From NCBI RefSeq assembly GCF_024679095.1, contig NW_026110828.1:1-64000 (forward strand): 64,000 bases of DNA, written 5' to 3'. Positions 47,916-57,879 of the stretch are shown piece by piece. Each line of letters starts with the position of its first letter. Within the stretch, counting starts at the first letter, position 1. Both the position numbers and the translations under genes were made by a program. Under the pieces are notes generated by a model. The model ran no database searches. It worked only from the letters and a program-made list of their open reading frames with translations, and was not told where the DNA came from. The stretch is from Eriocheir sinensis (taxonomy: Eukaryota; Arthropoda; Malacostraca; Decapoda; Varunidae).

Positions 47916-48943
47916 TTCACACGACAAAACAAATGGGGGAAAGATGGGGTTTGTTATCATCGGTATAGTCATGGATTTGGATATGTTTGGTTAATTAACT
48001 TTACACGACAACAAAAATGGGGAAAGATGGGGTTTGTTATCATTGGTATATGCTTAGATTTGGATATGTTTGGTTAATTAACTTCTTGGTAATTAACTTC
48101 ACACGACAATACAAATGGGGAAAGGTTGGGGTTGTTATCACTGGTATATTCATGGACTTGGATTTGGATATGTTTGGTTAATTATCTTCACACGACAACA
48201 CAAATGGGGAAAGGTTAAGTTTAATGTCATTGGTATAGTCATTAATCTGAACTGTGTTGTATTGGTAATTGTAATCTTCACATAACAACACACAAATAAA
48301 CACAACACAAATAAGAGAAAGACTGAGTTTGTTGTTACTGTTATGTCATTGCTTTGAACTGTGACATGTTTGTAAATTTTGACACAGACGACACAGCAAA
48401 AAGATAAAGATTGGTTTTGTTATAATTGTTAAAATCATAATGTTTGTGTGTCATTACTCTTGGTTTCGGCACAACACGAGACACAAACAGGAAAAATAAT
48501 TTGTTCATTAATCATTTTCTTTGTAATTGTTAAGAAATGGGTTATGGAAAATGGGTTAAATATTATAATCATTGTTTAGAATATTGTTTTAAAATTACAC
48601 TTATTGTTAGTTCTACCATGACATCACGACACACATACACAGAGAAAGGGTGAACATGTTGGTCGTATCATCATCATCATCATCATCATCATCATTAGTC
48701 ATATTACTCTTTTCACCATCATTATTATACTTTTATTCGGATCACAAGGAGAAAATGTGGATAGCATTCTGTGTAAGTCATTCATAAGTCATTTAATTTT
48801 ATCTTTCATTTTCTCAGGTGAGGAGATGAGCTCATAACACCTGTCCTATATCAAGGTTTAGTTAATTAGGGATTCACAGGTAAGTTCCGTCCACTGCTGA
48901 CCCGGGAATAAGAGGGAAAGTAAGAGAGAGACAGGTAAGAAGG

Positions 48944-48993
<50 letters not shown>

Positions 48994-49030
48994 TGATAAG
49001 ATTGTCCCTATCAGTATAAAAGACTGCATT

Positions 49031-49104
<74 letters not shown>

Positions 49105-51244
49105 ACCTATCTTCAATTTACAAACAAACAAATAAAAAAAATACCATTGCAACTAGAAACCGTCAGTATGAAATTAAAAAATAATAATTAAAACACACGT
49201 CGGGGAAATCTGAGTCAAACGAACAAACTAACAAACAAACTATCTAACCACTTCTTGGACAGGTAAATGTAAGAAAACGAAGATAAAGATGAAGAAGAAG
49301 AGAAGGTTGAAGAAGAAAAATAAACCAAAACGGAATAAGAAGATGATGAAGAAGAAATTTAAGAAAAGCTAATTCATTCAATCTTTCTTCATCTACACTT
49401 CACTATGCATTTCCAACCATTACTACGAAGAAGAGGAGAGAGATGAAGAAGAGAAGAATGAAGAGATGATAAGTAGAAGGAGTGTAAATATAACTGTCAT
49501 TCATCTTTTTATAACACACTTTTCTACACTTTTACAACTACGAAGAAGAAGAAGAGGAAGAAGAAGAAGAAGATGAACAGTTGACGAAGAGAAATGTCAA
49601 AGAAAATCATCACTCAATCAATCGTTTTAACCTTCACCCTACTTATAAAACATTTCACTACATCAAAGGCGGCAGCTCAAGGGAAAAATTATGTTGCCTC
49701 TTCTTAAAAATCTAAATGTTGCAAAACACTCAAAACATCCAAATTAAATCATTCAACTACACCCAATACTTCGGCACATACCCTCAAACAATTCGGGGTC
49801 CACACACTCACAAGGCTTTCGTAGAGGCTGGAGTTAGCATTTCCATGGGTCGTTTTATGAGTCTCGTACAACGTTGCCAGATTCTCGTACACTTCACCTT
49901 TTAAGTTTGCTAATTTCCAACCCCCAAACTGTCCTCTCCGCCCTAATAACTGGCTTGGTATATAGTTTACGTTAAAATGGTTACTTATATATATTGCTGT
50001 TTCTTGGCGATAGTTATGGGGCAGAAACCGGTACATATGATGCTTCAAGTACGATAATCTGGCATGGCTGGTCTGGTAATAGTTTGACAAGGCTTCTGAA
50101 CCATGAGAACTGGAAATGCCTAAAACTCCTATACGAGAGCCTTGTCAAATGTGAGTTGGCGGCCCGAAAGGTTTTAATATGGACCTGTGACCGAACACCT
50201 CTCCCCCTTTTTGTGTACTTACGGGGCGGGGCGGTATATCCTCCTGTCCTCATCAGCTTCTCAGGGGCGATCTTGTACTGCGAGGCAACCAGCTTGTGCA
50301 CCGCGTTGTCATCCTCGAGGAATATTTTCATGCGGATAAACGGCTCGCGGCCCTGAGGGAGGAAGGGAGAAGACGCCAGGTGAGAAGGTGGAAAGGTACG
50401 CAGGTAAGGTAAGGGAGAAGACGCCAGGTGAGAAGGTGGGAAGGTACGCAGGTGAGGTAAGTAAGGTAAGAAAAGTAAAATGATATAAAAACTTACCGAA
50501 ATAGGAAAGCAAGAAACAGCACTTCACTTCATTCTATCTTCCCTACCTGTTCCTTCATTCCTTCACCAACCTACCTTGTCAACCTTACCTCTACCTGTCC
50601 TAGCCATCCATCAGTCTACCTTCTATATCAGGATTCCCTTTTACTCTCCTTCCCTATCATCAGCATAATCTCTACCTGTTCCTTCATTCCTTCATCAATC
50701 TACCTTCTGTCAACTTTACCTCTACCTGTGTTACCCATCCATCAGTCTACCTTCTATATCAGCATTCCCTTTTACTCTCCTTCCCTATCATCAGCATAAA
50801 CTCTACCTGTTCCTTTATTCCTTCATCGGCCAGCATTATATTTCGTCTATCTTTCCCTTCATCATTTCTTCTGCATCTCTATCGCTATTTGCTCTCCCCT
50901 CATTCCTTCGTTCTTTATCTCTTTTGTATCTCTATCGCTGTTTTCTATCTATTCCTTCATCCCTTCGTCATCTTACCTTCCCTCTGTCTCTCTTCATCCA
51001 TTCATCAATCTACGTTTTTTCAGCATCACGTCTACCTATCCTACCCCTTCATTAGTCTACCTTCTGTCAGCATTATACTACTTCCATCTCCCCCTTCACC
51101 CCTTCGTCAGCTTACCTTCTGCGTCAGCATGTGCCAGGGTTTGGGGCGGGCCAGCAGGTCAGACACGGAGCCCTGAGACAGCCCGAGGACGCTCTCGCCG
51201 AAAAGCCGCTGAGAAATGCTGTACTGACTCAGCTGTTCCTTCAC
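43137..51244 (-). CDS. cut: Homeobox protein Cut (CUX family), 3' portion of gene, five exons
   Basis: Join on the minus strand: 51244-51116, 50352-50223, 45085-44919, 44649-44509, 44411-43137. Introns begin GT and end AG and phases agree (0, 1, 0, 0), giving 613 residues and a TGA stop. Seen: CUT repeat 2 lacking its first residues (about 1-73, with [20 protein letters not shown]), a linker, CUT repeat 3 (about 164-250, starting [13 protein letters not shown]), a homeodomain (280-339; R5, F8, L16, F20, W48, F49, N51 and R53 in place, with H50 in [11 protein letters not shown]), then a Pro/Gly/acidic tail. Cut proteins are nuclear transcription factors that bind DNA through CUT repeats and homeodomain and specify sensory organ, muscle and epithelial fates in insects; vertebrate CUX1 is the CCAAT displacement protein. 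H50 is diagnostic of the Cut class. CUT repeat 1 and the N-terminus are absent, so the gene runs beyond the window or has exons I could not recognise. Exons are GC-rich, unlike their surroundings. Confidence 0.95.
44412..44508 (-). other. 97-bp cut intron with (TG)18, inside CUT repeat 3
   Basis: Canonical GTGAGT...TTGCAG intron. On the sense (minus) strand an uninterrupted run of 18 TG units (44482-44447) fills over a third of it, upstream of a short acceptor. Its length is not a multiple of three. Reading through adds 47 unrelated residues and stops at 44367-44365, removing the rest of CUT repeat 3 and the homeodomain. Confidence 0.9.
44509..44649 (-). CDS. cut: cut exon: N-terminal part of CUT repeat 3
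   Basis: 141 nt, 47 codons, phase 0 at both ends: [19 protein letters not shown] then [19 protein letters not shown] and LLANNIGQK. The acceptor is tgtccctgcag and the donor AAG|GTGAGT. The LDT...I..KIKEVL...NIGQ pattern is the first helix region of a CUT domain, and the next exon supplies [18 protein letters not shown]. The split inside the domain (GQK|LFGE) lies at a different place from the splits of CUT repeat 2. Confidence 0.95.
44650..44918 (-). other. 269-bp cut intron with (TG)n
   Basis: Between the linker exon and the first CUT repeat 3 exon. It starts GTAAGA and ends CTGCAG, with a dinucleotide tract at 44795-44829 (TG on the sense strand). Confidence 0.88.
44919..45085 (-). CDS. 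cut: cut exon: linker between CUT repeats 2 and 3
   Basis: 167 nt: two bases completing a split Arg codon, then 55 codons from [17 protein letters not shown] to [12 protein letters not shown]. The acceptor is ttcctcctacag and the donor AAG|GTAAGA. It is a Pro-rich, probably disordered spacer with no known domain. I accept it because both splice sites are canonical and its phase fits both neighbours exactly. As a low-complexity linker it is the least certain exon of the five. Confidence 0.85.
45160..45424 (+). repeat. (CT)n, TCC block and (AC)n in cut intron
   Basis: (CT)n 45162-45217; TCC/TTC 45266-45300; (AC)n 45361-45424. Confidence 0.93.
45575..46185 (+). repeat. ACTC-rich tandem array, unit about 71 bp
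   Basis: TACTCATACGCTTCC recurs near 45640, 45711 and 45782 (71 bp apart) with TTACTCACATTCACTCACC; later units are more diverged. Lies in the 5.1-kb cut intron. Confidence 0.8.
46190..46800. repeat. AAT and AC microsatellites with unique sequence, cut intron
   Basis: (AAT)n 46339-46374; (AC)n 46541-46590; remaining sequence AT-rich without recognised features. Confidence 0.8.
46805..47650 (+). repeat. Purine-rich block with tandem modules, cut intron
   Basis: GGCGAAGGTGAGGAAGAGAA and AAGAACAAGAGGAAGAAGG recur from 47280 to 47650. Phe/Leu/Ser minus frames up to 190 codons are artefacts. Confidence 0.85.
47868..47914 (+). repeat. (ATT)n microsatellite
   Basis: About 16 ATT units directly before the 84-98 bp tandem array. 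Confidence 0.93.
47917..48270 (+). repeat. Diverged tandem repeat, unit 84-98 bp
   Basis: ACACGACAA recurs near 47918, 48003, 48101 and 48190, each followed by AAATGGGGAAAG and TTGGATATGTTTGGTTAATT. More degraded copies continue to about 48440. Confidence 0.8.
48440..49740. other. Cut intron: unique sequence and microsatellites
   Basis: (ATC)n 48668-48695, (GT)n 48947-48992, (AC)n 49037-49104, GAAGAA-rich segments 49270-49575. No exon recognised. Confidence 0.65.
49805..49870 (+). repeat. Dispersed repeat A, left fragment next to MITE copy 2
   Basis: ACAAGGCTTTCGTAGAGGCT through GCATTTCCATGGGTCGTTTTATGAGTCT aligns with the repeat A copy at 3955-4070. Confidence 0.65.
49872..50067. mobile_element. 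Small MITE, copy 2, in the cut intron
   Basis: 196 bp with ends CGTTGCCAGATTCTCGTAC and the complement of CCATGCCAGATTATCGTAC. The interior aligns with copy 1 (TTTGCTAATTTCCAACCCCC, GTTAAAATGGTTA, AGAAACCGGTA). It sits between oppositely oriented fragments of another repeat (49805-49870 and 50089-50158), suggesting nesting. Confidence 0.78.
50089..50158 (-). repeat. Dispersed repeat A, inverted right fragment next to MITE copy 2
   Basis: Its complement reads ACATTTGACAAGGCTCTCGT then AGGAGTTTTAGGCATTTCCA, matching repeat A. With 49805-49870 it forms outer inverted arms around the MITE. Confidence 0.6.
50223..50352 (-). CDS. cut: cut exon: C-terminal half of CUT repeat 2 and start of linker
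   Basis: 130 nt starting GGC CGC GAG CCG (GREP). It encodes [20 protein letters not shown], then [23 protein letters not shown], and ends with the first base of an Arg codon (phase 1). The acceptor is cctccctcag and the donor C|GTAAGT. The stretch [17 protein letters not shown] after repeat 2 is, from memory, conserved in insect Cut, which supports an arthropod origin. The next exon at 45085 begins with the two bases needed to complete CGC. Confidence 0.93.
50353..51115 (-). other. 763-bp cut intron with internal tandem duplications
   Basis: Between the two halves of CUT repeat 2. It contains a 47-bp duplication (about 50365-50460) whose units carry AGGTAAGG-like strings, and a tandem repeat of about 130 bp at 50543-50840 (CTACCTGTTCCTTCATTCC at 50543, 50671 and near 50802). 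Confidence 0.88.
51116..51244 (-). CDS. cut: cut exon: N-terminal half of CUT repeat 2
   Basis: 129 nt, phase 0 at both ends, 43 residues from [18 protein letters not shown] to [10 protein letters not shown]. The acceptor is ctgccacacag before GTGAAGGAA and the donor is AAG|GTAAGC. CUT repeats normally begin a few residues upstream with an LDT-type motif, which must lie in the preceding exon; it was not found between 51245 and 64000. Residues match arthropod Cut repeat 2 almost word for word. Confidence 0.93.
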
Positions 51245-51539
51245 CTGTGTGGCAGAGACAGGTGTGTGGTTAGCCAGGTGTGAGGGGGAGGGAATAGATG
51301 GATAGATAGATAGGTAGATAACTAGAGAGATATAGAAAGATATTTGGATAAACAGAAACATTGTAAGAGGAGAGATGAAAAGGAAAAGTTGAGAAAGAGA
51401 ATAATAGAGGAGAGGAAGAAGAAAAATAAAAACAAATGCTGCTAAGAAAAAAGGCCAAAGAAAACAAGATAGAAAGAGAAAGAAAATAATGAGAAAGAGA
51501 AAGAAAGAACAAAGAGAATGAGTAAAGAACGAGAGGGAG

Positions 51540-51545
51540 AGGGAG

Positions 51546-51611
<66 letters not shown>

Positions 51612-51738
51612 GAGAAATATGATGACATAATGACAGTGACAATCCCTACCAAGTGTTCTGAGGCTCTCGTCCCTCTCTCTCCCGCTCTCTCTCTCTCTCG
51701 CACTCACTTTGCACCCTCAAGGACCTTATGTACGGATT

Positions 51739-51801
<63 letters not shown>

Positions 51802-51847
51802 AGAAGCTTGACTCACGCCTACTAAATCTCTCTCTCTCTCTCTCTCT

Positions 51848-51899
<52 letters not shown>

Positions 51900-51900
51900 C
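51540..51900. repeat. GA, AC, CT and GT microsatellites
   Basis: (GA)n 51555-51608; (AC)n 51740-51800; (CT)n 51827-51850 running straight into (GT)n 51851-51890 and GCGC. Confidence 0.93.
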
Positions 51901-52122
51901 TAACCCCGGCCTCCCCACCCCTTCTTAATAACACAGTAATACAAGTAATGTTTTTTGTATATATATATATGTTTTTTCGGTACATTTTTGCATTGGTGTC
52001 ACGCGCGCGAACTCGTCATAAAGGTGAAGAGTTTTTTTTACCTGATGTAGATGGACGAGGTGAGGCGCGAGGGAAGGAAAACTAACTAGCGTACCTGTGT
52101 TAATAAGTGTGGGAACTTTTGT

Positions 52123-52124
<2 letters not shown>

Positions 52125-52176
<52 letters not shown>

Positions 52177-52408
52177 ATGTATATAAAAAAAACTGAAATA
52201 CCTGTTAATAAGTGTTTTTTTTCCCTACTGAGAGAAACAAACACAAACAAACAAAAGCAAACAAACTCCGGGATACCTGTTCTGATAAGTGTGTGAAATA
52301 TGCAACTGGGAGAAATATAAATGAAAAAAAAAAACACACCTATAAATAAAGTCTTGGAAAATATTTACTGAGGAAAGGAAAAAAATATAAAGAGTATGCT
52401 ATTTTTAA

Positions 52409-52471
<63 letters not shown>

Positions 52472-52580
52472 AAGTACGTCCAATAAATAACAATCTATCT
52501 ACTCCGTCTAACTCGAAATATGAGGAGGGCGAATTTATTTTGTCTGTTTTCTTTTTGTTAGCGCTGAAATGTCACCCACT

Positions 52581-52637
<57 letters not shown>

Positions 52638-53140
52638 TTTATATCTCTATTCCTCTTGGTATGTGCGTCTCTGTCACATCGTTTTCAAGTATGGGTATTG
52701 GTATGTCTGTCTGTCTGTCTGTCTGTCTGGGTGTCTGTCTGTTCATTTGCTTGGTTGTCTGTTTATCAGTTTCTATTTGCTATTTGTTTTGTTTTCTGTC
52801 TTTGTTTGTCTGTCTTTCTTTTGTATCCTCTTTTTCACTCTCTTCCTTATTCACTCTATCTCATTCTCTCCTTTTCCCTCTTATTCCTTCTTTCACTTTC
52901 ATTCTTCTCTCTTTCCCTTTGTTTTTCCTTCTTTTTATTTATTTTCTATCTCCCTCTTTCCCTCTTATTCTTTCTTTCACTTTCATTCTTCACTCTTTCC
53001 TTTTGTTTTTCCTCCTTTTTAATTTTTCTTATCTCCCTCTTTCCCTCTTATTCTCCTACTTTCCCTTTCCTCTCCCATCTCGAAATCTTCTATGTTTTCC
53101 CTCATTTCAAACATCTCCCATTCTTTCTCCTTCCCATTTT
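52125..53140. repeat. GA, AC, GT microsatellites and pyrimidine block
   Basis: (GA)n 52125-52173; (AC)n 52411-52469; (GT)n 52587-52636; (TCTG)n near 52705-52730; C/T-rich 52800-53140 with a repeated CTCTTTCCCTCTTATTC module. Confidence 0.88.
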
Positions 53141-53204
53141 CCCTTTAAACACCAAAACGACGCTTCAGAAAACCAAAACAAACTAAGAGAAGCTAAACTG
53201 AAGT

Positions 53205-53345
53205 AGGAAGGCAAGGTTAGGACAAGGCAGAGTACGGTAAGACAAGTTAAAGTAAGGTAAGGTAAGGTAAGGTGAAAAGCGACAAGGTGAGGTAGGAAGG
53301 TAAGACAAGACGAGGTGAGGCGAACTGAGGTGAGGTAACAGGGGG
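53205..53345 (+). repeat. Degenerate AAGGT / GAGGT repeat
   Basis: TAAGGTAAGGTAAGGTAAGG with GAGGTAGGAAGGTAAGACAA, similar in kind to the variant blocks beside the TTAGG array. Confidence 0.55.
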
Positions 53346-53502
53346 ACCAAACCTCAAATCATACAGCAAATAATCAAGACGCGAGGAGAGTTTGCTTGTG
53401 TAGACTGATCGACCCCCTTAATGCCCCGCCCGCCTCGGCTCGTTTTGTGTCTGCGATCTCACAATAACACTCGGAGCGGAGGACAAACAAAAGAGGAGGA
53501 AG

Positions 53503-53506
<4 letters not shown>

Positions 53507-53546
<40 letters not shown>

Positions 53547-54119
53547 CATAGAACGTAAACACTCCCATCCCCGTTTTCTTTATGCGTCTCGGTTAGTTTT
53601 TTTTCCTTAAGGGGAGGCTCCGGTAGTTTGGCTTTTGTTTTCTTTTTATGTAAGGTTATGGATGATTTTTTTTTTTCTTGTTTGTTTTTGTTTTGTTTTG
53701 TTGTGTTTTTGTGTGTGTTTGTGTGTGTTGGCTCATGCTTTTTTTATCAAACTAATATACGAAATCAGTAATGAGTGAGAAGGAAAAGGAAAGAAAGGAA
53801 TGAAGGAAGGATGAATATAAGAAATGGTGAATAGAAGGATGTATATAAGGAAGGAAGGAGGAATAGAGAGAAGGAAGGAAAGAAAGGAAGGAAGGAGGAA
53901 TATAAGAAATGGTGAATAGAAGGATGTATATAAGGAAGGAAGGAGGAATAGAGAGAAGGAAGGAAAGAAAGGAAGGACAAAAGGAAGGAATGATGAACAG
54001 AAGGAAGACCAAATGGAGCAAAGAAATGGAAAGAAAGATGAAAAAGAATAACAAACAAAGACGAAGGAAGATGACGACGATGAGAAAGAGAATGATAAAC
54101 GAGAATAAGGAAATGGGGA

Positions 54120-54151
<32 letters not shown>

Positions 54152-54211
54152 AATAAGAGGAAACAAGAGGATGAGAAACACAATACACATCCCGTTTGCA
54201 AGATAGTCCGC

Positions 54212-54273
<62 letters not shown>

Positions 54274-54361
54274 CGGCTTGAAGGACCAAAAAGACCAATA
54301 AATGTTAATGGGGAATCTCACGTCCATTACCAAGACCCAACATGCATCAGGGAATGTTCGT

Positions 54362-54425
<64 letters not shown>
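53507..54425. repeat. GT microsatellites, GGAA block and (CT)n
   Basis: (GT)n 53507-53542; purine block 53770-54180 with a duplicated segment of about 90 bp (GAATATAAGAAATGGTGAAT at about 53813 and 53898); (GT)n 54215-54270; (CT)n 54366-54424. Confidence 0.9.
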
Positions 54426-54427
<2 letters not shown>

Positions 54428-54699
54428 CTTCCTTCGTTTCTTCCTATTTCCTTCTCTTCTGTCTTTCTTTCAACTATTTTCTTTATTCCTTCCATTCTAA
54501 AACAGGAAAGAAATAAAAAGAGGAAAAAAAAACGATGAAAAAATGGAATAGGAAAAAAAATCTATAAACAAAACGAAAAACAGAAAATCATCAGGAAAAG
54601 GAAGGGAAAGGAAAACAGGACAACACATAATTTTAAACCCAAGGAAGAGGTGACATAAAGGTGTGTTTAGCGCGGCGTGTCCTCAGTCTGGCATGAACC

Positions 54700-55231
54700 G
54701 AGGTGGAGCAAAGGGAGGTGGAGTGGGAGAGGGAGAGAGGGGGGTGGAGGAGGGTGGGAGAGGGGACGCAGGCGGGTTATTTCTCATGCGTGGATTAGCT
54801 CTCGAAGATTGGGTGGATGAAAGGCGCGGATCCACTGCTTAATAAGACGTTGATTAGCCAGTTAGTGCGTGCGTGAGGTGGAGAGGAGGAGGAGGAGGAG
54901 GAGGAGGAGATAGTGGAGGTAGTGAAAGAGGAGGAGGAGGAGGAGAGTAAAGCAAAATATGGAGATAAGTACGAGGTGGAAGATGGAGGAGGAGGAAGAG
55001 GAAGAGGAAGAGAAGGAGGAGGAAGAGGAGGAAGAAGAGGAGAAGAGGAAGAAGAGGAGGAGGAGGAGGAGGAAAGCCAAGCAGATGCAGAGAACGAAAA
55101 TGAAGACATAGGTTGTGATGAAGGAGGAGGAAGAGGAGGAGGAAGAGGAGGTGGAGGAGGAGGAGACTAACAGAGATCGCCCTTCGTAATAGTAAGTCAC
55201 ATCAATCATACACTTCCGCCGTCATCGCTAT

Positions 55232-55299
<68 letters not shown>

Positions 55300-55790
55300 A
55301 TATATCCCTCTCGTCTTTACTCCTTTCACAACTTCATTTTTTTTATCCTCCTCTACGACCTGCTGTTACCTGTATTTTCGCACAGGTAAAGAAGTAATTA
55401 GTAAACGCACAGGTAAGAACAGGTAGACTTGTAAGGTGAGCATAAGTTAATTACAGGTGTGAGGGAAGGTTAGGTGATTATGGACAGGTGAGGATAGAGG
55501 TAGATTAAAGAGGAAACACAGGAAGAAAAGGTGAAGGTAGACAGGTAGAGTGGATAGGTGATGATGATGATGATGATAATAACAATAATAATAATGATGA
55601 TAAATTATGTATCAGGAGAAAGAAGAACAAATAGATGATGATGATGACGAGGAGGAGGAAGAGGAGGAGGAGGAAGAAGAAGAGTGATGCTTTCAATTCT
55701 GCGCATGCGTGGTTTTAAGCGTGACGGAAGAGGAGGAGGAGGAGGAGGGAAGAGGAGGAGGAGGAGGAGAGGTGATAGCTATGTTCCGTC

Positions 55791-55823
<33 letters not shown>

Positions 55824-56085
55824 TAACCAGGTGTTGAAGAAGGTGATAAGAAGGGAGGAGGAGGAGGAGGAATAAGAGAGGAGACGGAGGAGGAGGAGGA
55901 GGAGGAGGAGGAGGAAGGGTGAAGTTACTATATATATTAATCTTTCTACCTTACAACCACCACCACCACCACCACGACTACAATACCCCCAAACAAACCC
56001 CCTCCCCTCCCTGACCCCCAACACCCCATCAGTACCCGTGCCAAGAAGACGAGGAGGAGGAGGAGGAGGAGGAGGAGGAGGAGGT
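54700..56085. repeat. (GGA)n blocks with (AC)n, (GT)n and short unique segments
   Basis: GGA-rich 54720-54770, 54885-55170, 55650-55680, 55728-55770, 55855-55920 and 56050-56080; (AC)n 55233-55297; (ATG)n 55559-55576; (GT)n 55795-55820. Confidence 0.88.
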
Positions 56086-56340
56086 GAGTGATACTGGCAT
56101 CTGTTTCGCTCCTTTACGTGTTCATTTTCTTTTCGTTGTCTTCTCGTATAAGTTATGTGCGGGCCGCTGACTCACTCCCTTCGTCTGCGCGGAAAACACC
56201 TATTTTTGCCAATTAACCTGCCTATATTTAGCTTTAATGGACCCGGGCCCGCCATTTTATTCATCTCCCCTTCAGAGTATAAAGGGGAGAAAGGGGAGCT
56301 GTAGGGGAGTCAGTCAGTTCTCTTTGCCCCTCACGTGATG
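56086..56340. other. Unique segment in presumed cut intron
   Basis: Complex sequence with GC-rich parts. A perfect short duplication AAAGGGGAGAAAGGGGAGCT is present near 56282. No exon seen. Confidence 0.5.
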
Positions 56341-56950
56341 CTCCCCTCATTTGTCTGTCTTTTGTTTGGGTTCCTGTTGGCATCACGTTAGGTACTGGCT
56401 CCACTTCTTGGTATCTTTCCCTTATATTCCGTGTTTGAAAGTTTGGTTCCTGTAAAGTACGTGTCTTTCTTGTAGTCTCATTCGTCTTTCTTTTGTTTGG
56501 GTTCTTCTTTGCTTCTTAACTTAAGGTACAGAGTCTATTTCTTGGTATATCTTTCCCTTATATTCTGTGTTTAAAAGTATGGTTCCTGTTTATTACGCGT
56601 CTCTTTCTCGTAGTCTCATTCGTCTCTCTTTTGTTTGGGTTGTTCTTTCACGTTATGTACAGGCTCGAGTTCTCGGTATCTTTCCCTTATATTCTGTGTT
56701 CAAAAGTCTGGTTCTTCCCTTTATAGTCTTGATTAATACGTGTCTTTTTCTTGTAGTCTCATTTGTCTCTTTTGATTGGGTTTCTCTTTTATTCAGAACG
56801 TAAGGTAAAGTCTAGTTGTTGGTATCTTTCCTTTAAATTCTCTCTTCAAAAGTCTGGTTATTCCTTCATTGTATACTTGTAGTCTTAGTAAGTACGTGTC
56901 TGTTTCATGGTATCTCATTTGTCTCTCTTTTGTTCGTGTTCCTCTCTTTT
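56340..56950 (+). repeat. Diverged tandem array, unit 130-155 bp, five copies
   Basis: CTCATTTGTCTCTCTTTTGT with TTGGGTT recurs near 56347, 56478, 56616, 56757 and 56914. Units share GGTATCTTTCCCTTATATTC. Confidence 0.75.
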
Positions 56951-57118
56951 GTTCTTTATAAAACCTACGACATGCCTTTTTCTATCATTTCAAACATCAT
57001 TTCTTCTTAGTCTTAATCTAAAGTATACATCATTACCTTCCTTTTGAGTCTCGAAGAACAGAAGTGACGATATTTTTGACATTGAACTTTTAATCTTGTT
57101 TGTATCTCTTAGTCCGGT

Positions 57119-57415
57119 GTCAAACTCAATCTCGTCTCCTCAGTTCCGTTTAAACCTCAATCTCGTCTCCTCAGTTCCGTTTAAACCTCAATCTCGTCTC
57201 CTCAGTTCCGTTTAAACCTCAATCTCGTCTCCTCAGTTCCGTTTAAACCTCAATCTCGTCTCCTCAGTTCCGTTTAAACCTCAATCTCGTCTCCTCAGTT
57301 CCGTTTAAACCTCAATCTCGTCTCCTCAGTTCCGTTTAAACCTCAATCTCGTCTCCTCAGTTCCGTTTAAACCTCAATCTCGTCTCCTCAGTTCCCTCTA
57401 AACCTCAATCTCCGT
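57119..57415 (+). repeat. 31-bp tandem repeat, about ten near-identical copies
   Basis: Units AAACCTCAATCTCGTCTCCT plus CAGTTCCGTTT start at 57152, 57183, 57214, 57245 and so on every 31 bp to 57400. Inner units look identical; the first and last differ. Confidence 0.95.
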
Positions 57416-57509
57416 CTCACGTACCTGGTGGCATTTAAACCCTTTCGTCGGTACTGTTAAACCCTTCCCCCCCTCATATCAACTCTTTCCAAGGCCGAAG
57501 CCGTGCATA

Positions 57510-57630
57510 GTCTGGTTCTAATGACTGTTTCTTTAGGTTCACGGTACAGACAAAGGGACACACTACCACCAGGGTCAGAAAACTACCCCTGGAAAGGCTC
57601 ACAACTCCCGCGAAAGCCTTGTCAAATGTG
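57510..57630 (-). repeat. Dispersed repeat A, inverted copy
   Basis: Complement reads CATTTGACAAGGCTTTCGCG, CCCTGGTGGTAGTGTGTCCC and CTGTACCGTGAACCTAAAGA, matching 3950-4070 over about 120 bp at roughly four bases in five. Confidence 0.7.
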
Positions 57631-57879
57631 TGAGACTGGCCGACGAAATGTGTAATGGTATAGCCCTTAGGTCTTACGCTAATATTAAAGTTATCGACAC
57701 TCTGGTACGACCCTTTAAGTCTCCATGTCTCCAGTTCCCTTTGACCTTAATCTTCGCGTCTGTCGTTCCCTCGCGCCCGGGGTACGAACGTGGGGCTGCC
57801 GTGTCGTGTCTTCGTTCCTCACACCCTCAGCCACGCATCGTCTAGTTTTGCAAGAGTTTATATTTACGTCAAGCTGAGT

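Larger units (their letters stand above)
45086..50222 (-). other. 5.1-kb cut intron
   Basis: GTAAGT at 50222-50217 and ACAG before 45085. It holds microsatellites, an ACTC-rich 71-bp array, a purine-rich block, an 84-98 bp tandem array and a MITE nested in another dispersed repeat (all listed separately). No coding exon was recognised inside it. Confidence 0.88.

Noticed and set aside
49716..50090. Short frames on both strands near the MITE in the cut intron
   Set aside because: They translate MITE and repeat A sequence and have no domain.
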